Origin: Chitinophagaceae bacterium
GTDB lineage: Bacteria; Bacteroidota; Bacteroidia; Chitinophagales; Chitinophagaceae
Direction of reading: 5' to 3'
Assembly: GCA_947378615.1 (NCBI GenBank)
Contig: CANCKV010000234.1
Span: 1 to 5,925, forward strand
DNA: 5,925 bases
Made by a program: the position numbers and the translations under genes. Positions 5,896-5,925 of the stretch are shown piece by piece; position 1 is the stretch's first letter, and every line of letters begins with the position of its first letter. The notes beneath the pieces were generated by a model. It worked only from the letters and a program-made list of their open reading frames with translations. It was not told the origin of the DNA and did no database searches.

Positions 5896-5925
5896 CCATA
5901 GTACTAGAACAATTTGTTGTATAAC

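Overview
The window is AT-rich and gene-poor. It most likely comes from a member of the Bacteroidota. The best evidence is a promoter-like pair at 5177-5207 on the minus strand (TTG, 20 bases, TATATTTG), which matches the known Bacteroidota -33/-7 consensus. Neither gene has a convincing Shine-Dalgarno site, and the C-terminal domain of the second gene resembles a family of unnamed proteins that I associate with this phylum. No rRNA, tRNA, CRISPR array or transposase gene was seen.

Layout. Positions 1-2431 (minus) hold the N-terminal 810 codons of a large multi-PAS sensor protein. The frame is open to the window edge, so any output domain lies outside. Positions 2432-3853 are a 1.4 kb spacer without a convincing gene. 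It holds a 102-bp palindromic, MITE-like insertion (2578-2679) with 22-bp perfect terminal inverted repeats and a 9-bp target duplication, several stem-loops, and a repeat island (about 3590-3756) just before the next gene. Positions 3854-4546 (plus) encode a 230-residue protein of unknown function with a helical N-terminal part and a fibronectin-III-like C-terminal part; a clear intrinsic terminator follows at 4571-4614. Positions 4615-5925 carry no convincing protein gene. They do hold a compact orphan transcription unit on the minus strand (promoter 5177-5207, terminator 5014-5050), best explained as a small RNA of about 155 nt. A 104-bp inverted-repeat element follows at 5565-5668, and a possible plus-strand promoter at 5888-5895 points out of the window.

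Function. The two protein genes are divergent, about 1.4 kb apart, each with its own control region, and nothing in the sequence ties them together. The PAS protein is probably a cytoplasmic signalling protein, typically a sensor histidine kinase in this phylum. I see no defence system, biosynthetic cluster or complete mobile element. The most noteworthy items are the candidate small RNA, the MITE-like insertion and the repeat island.
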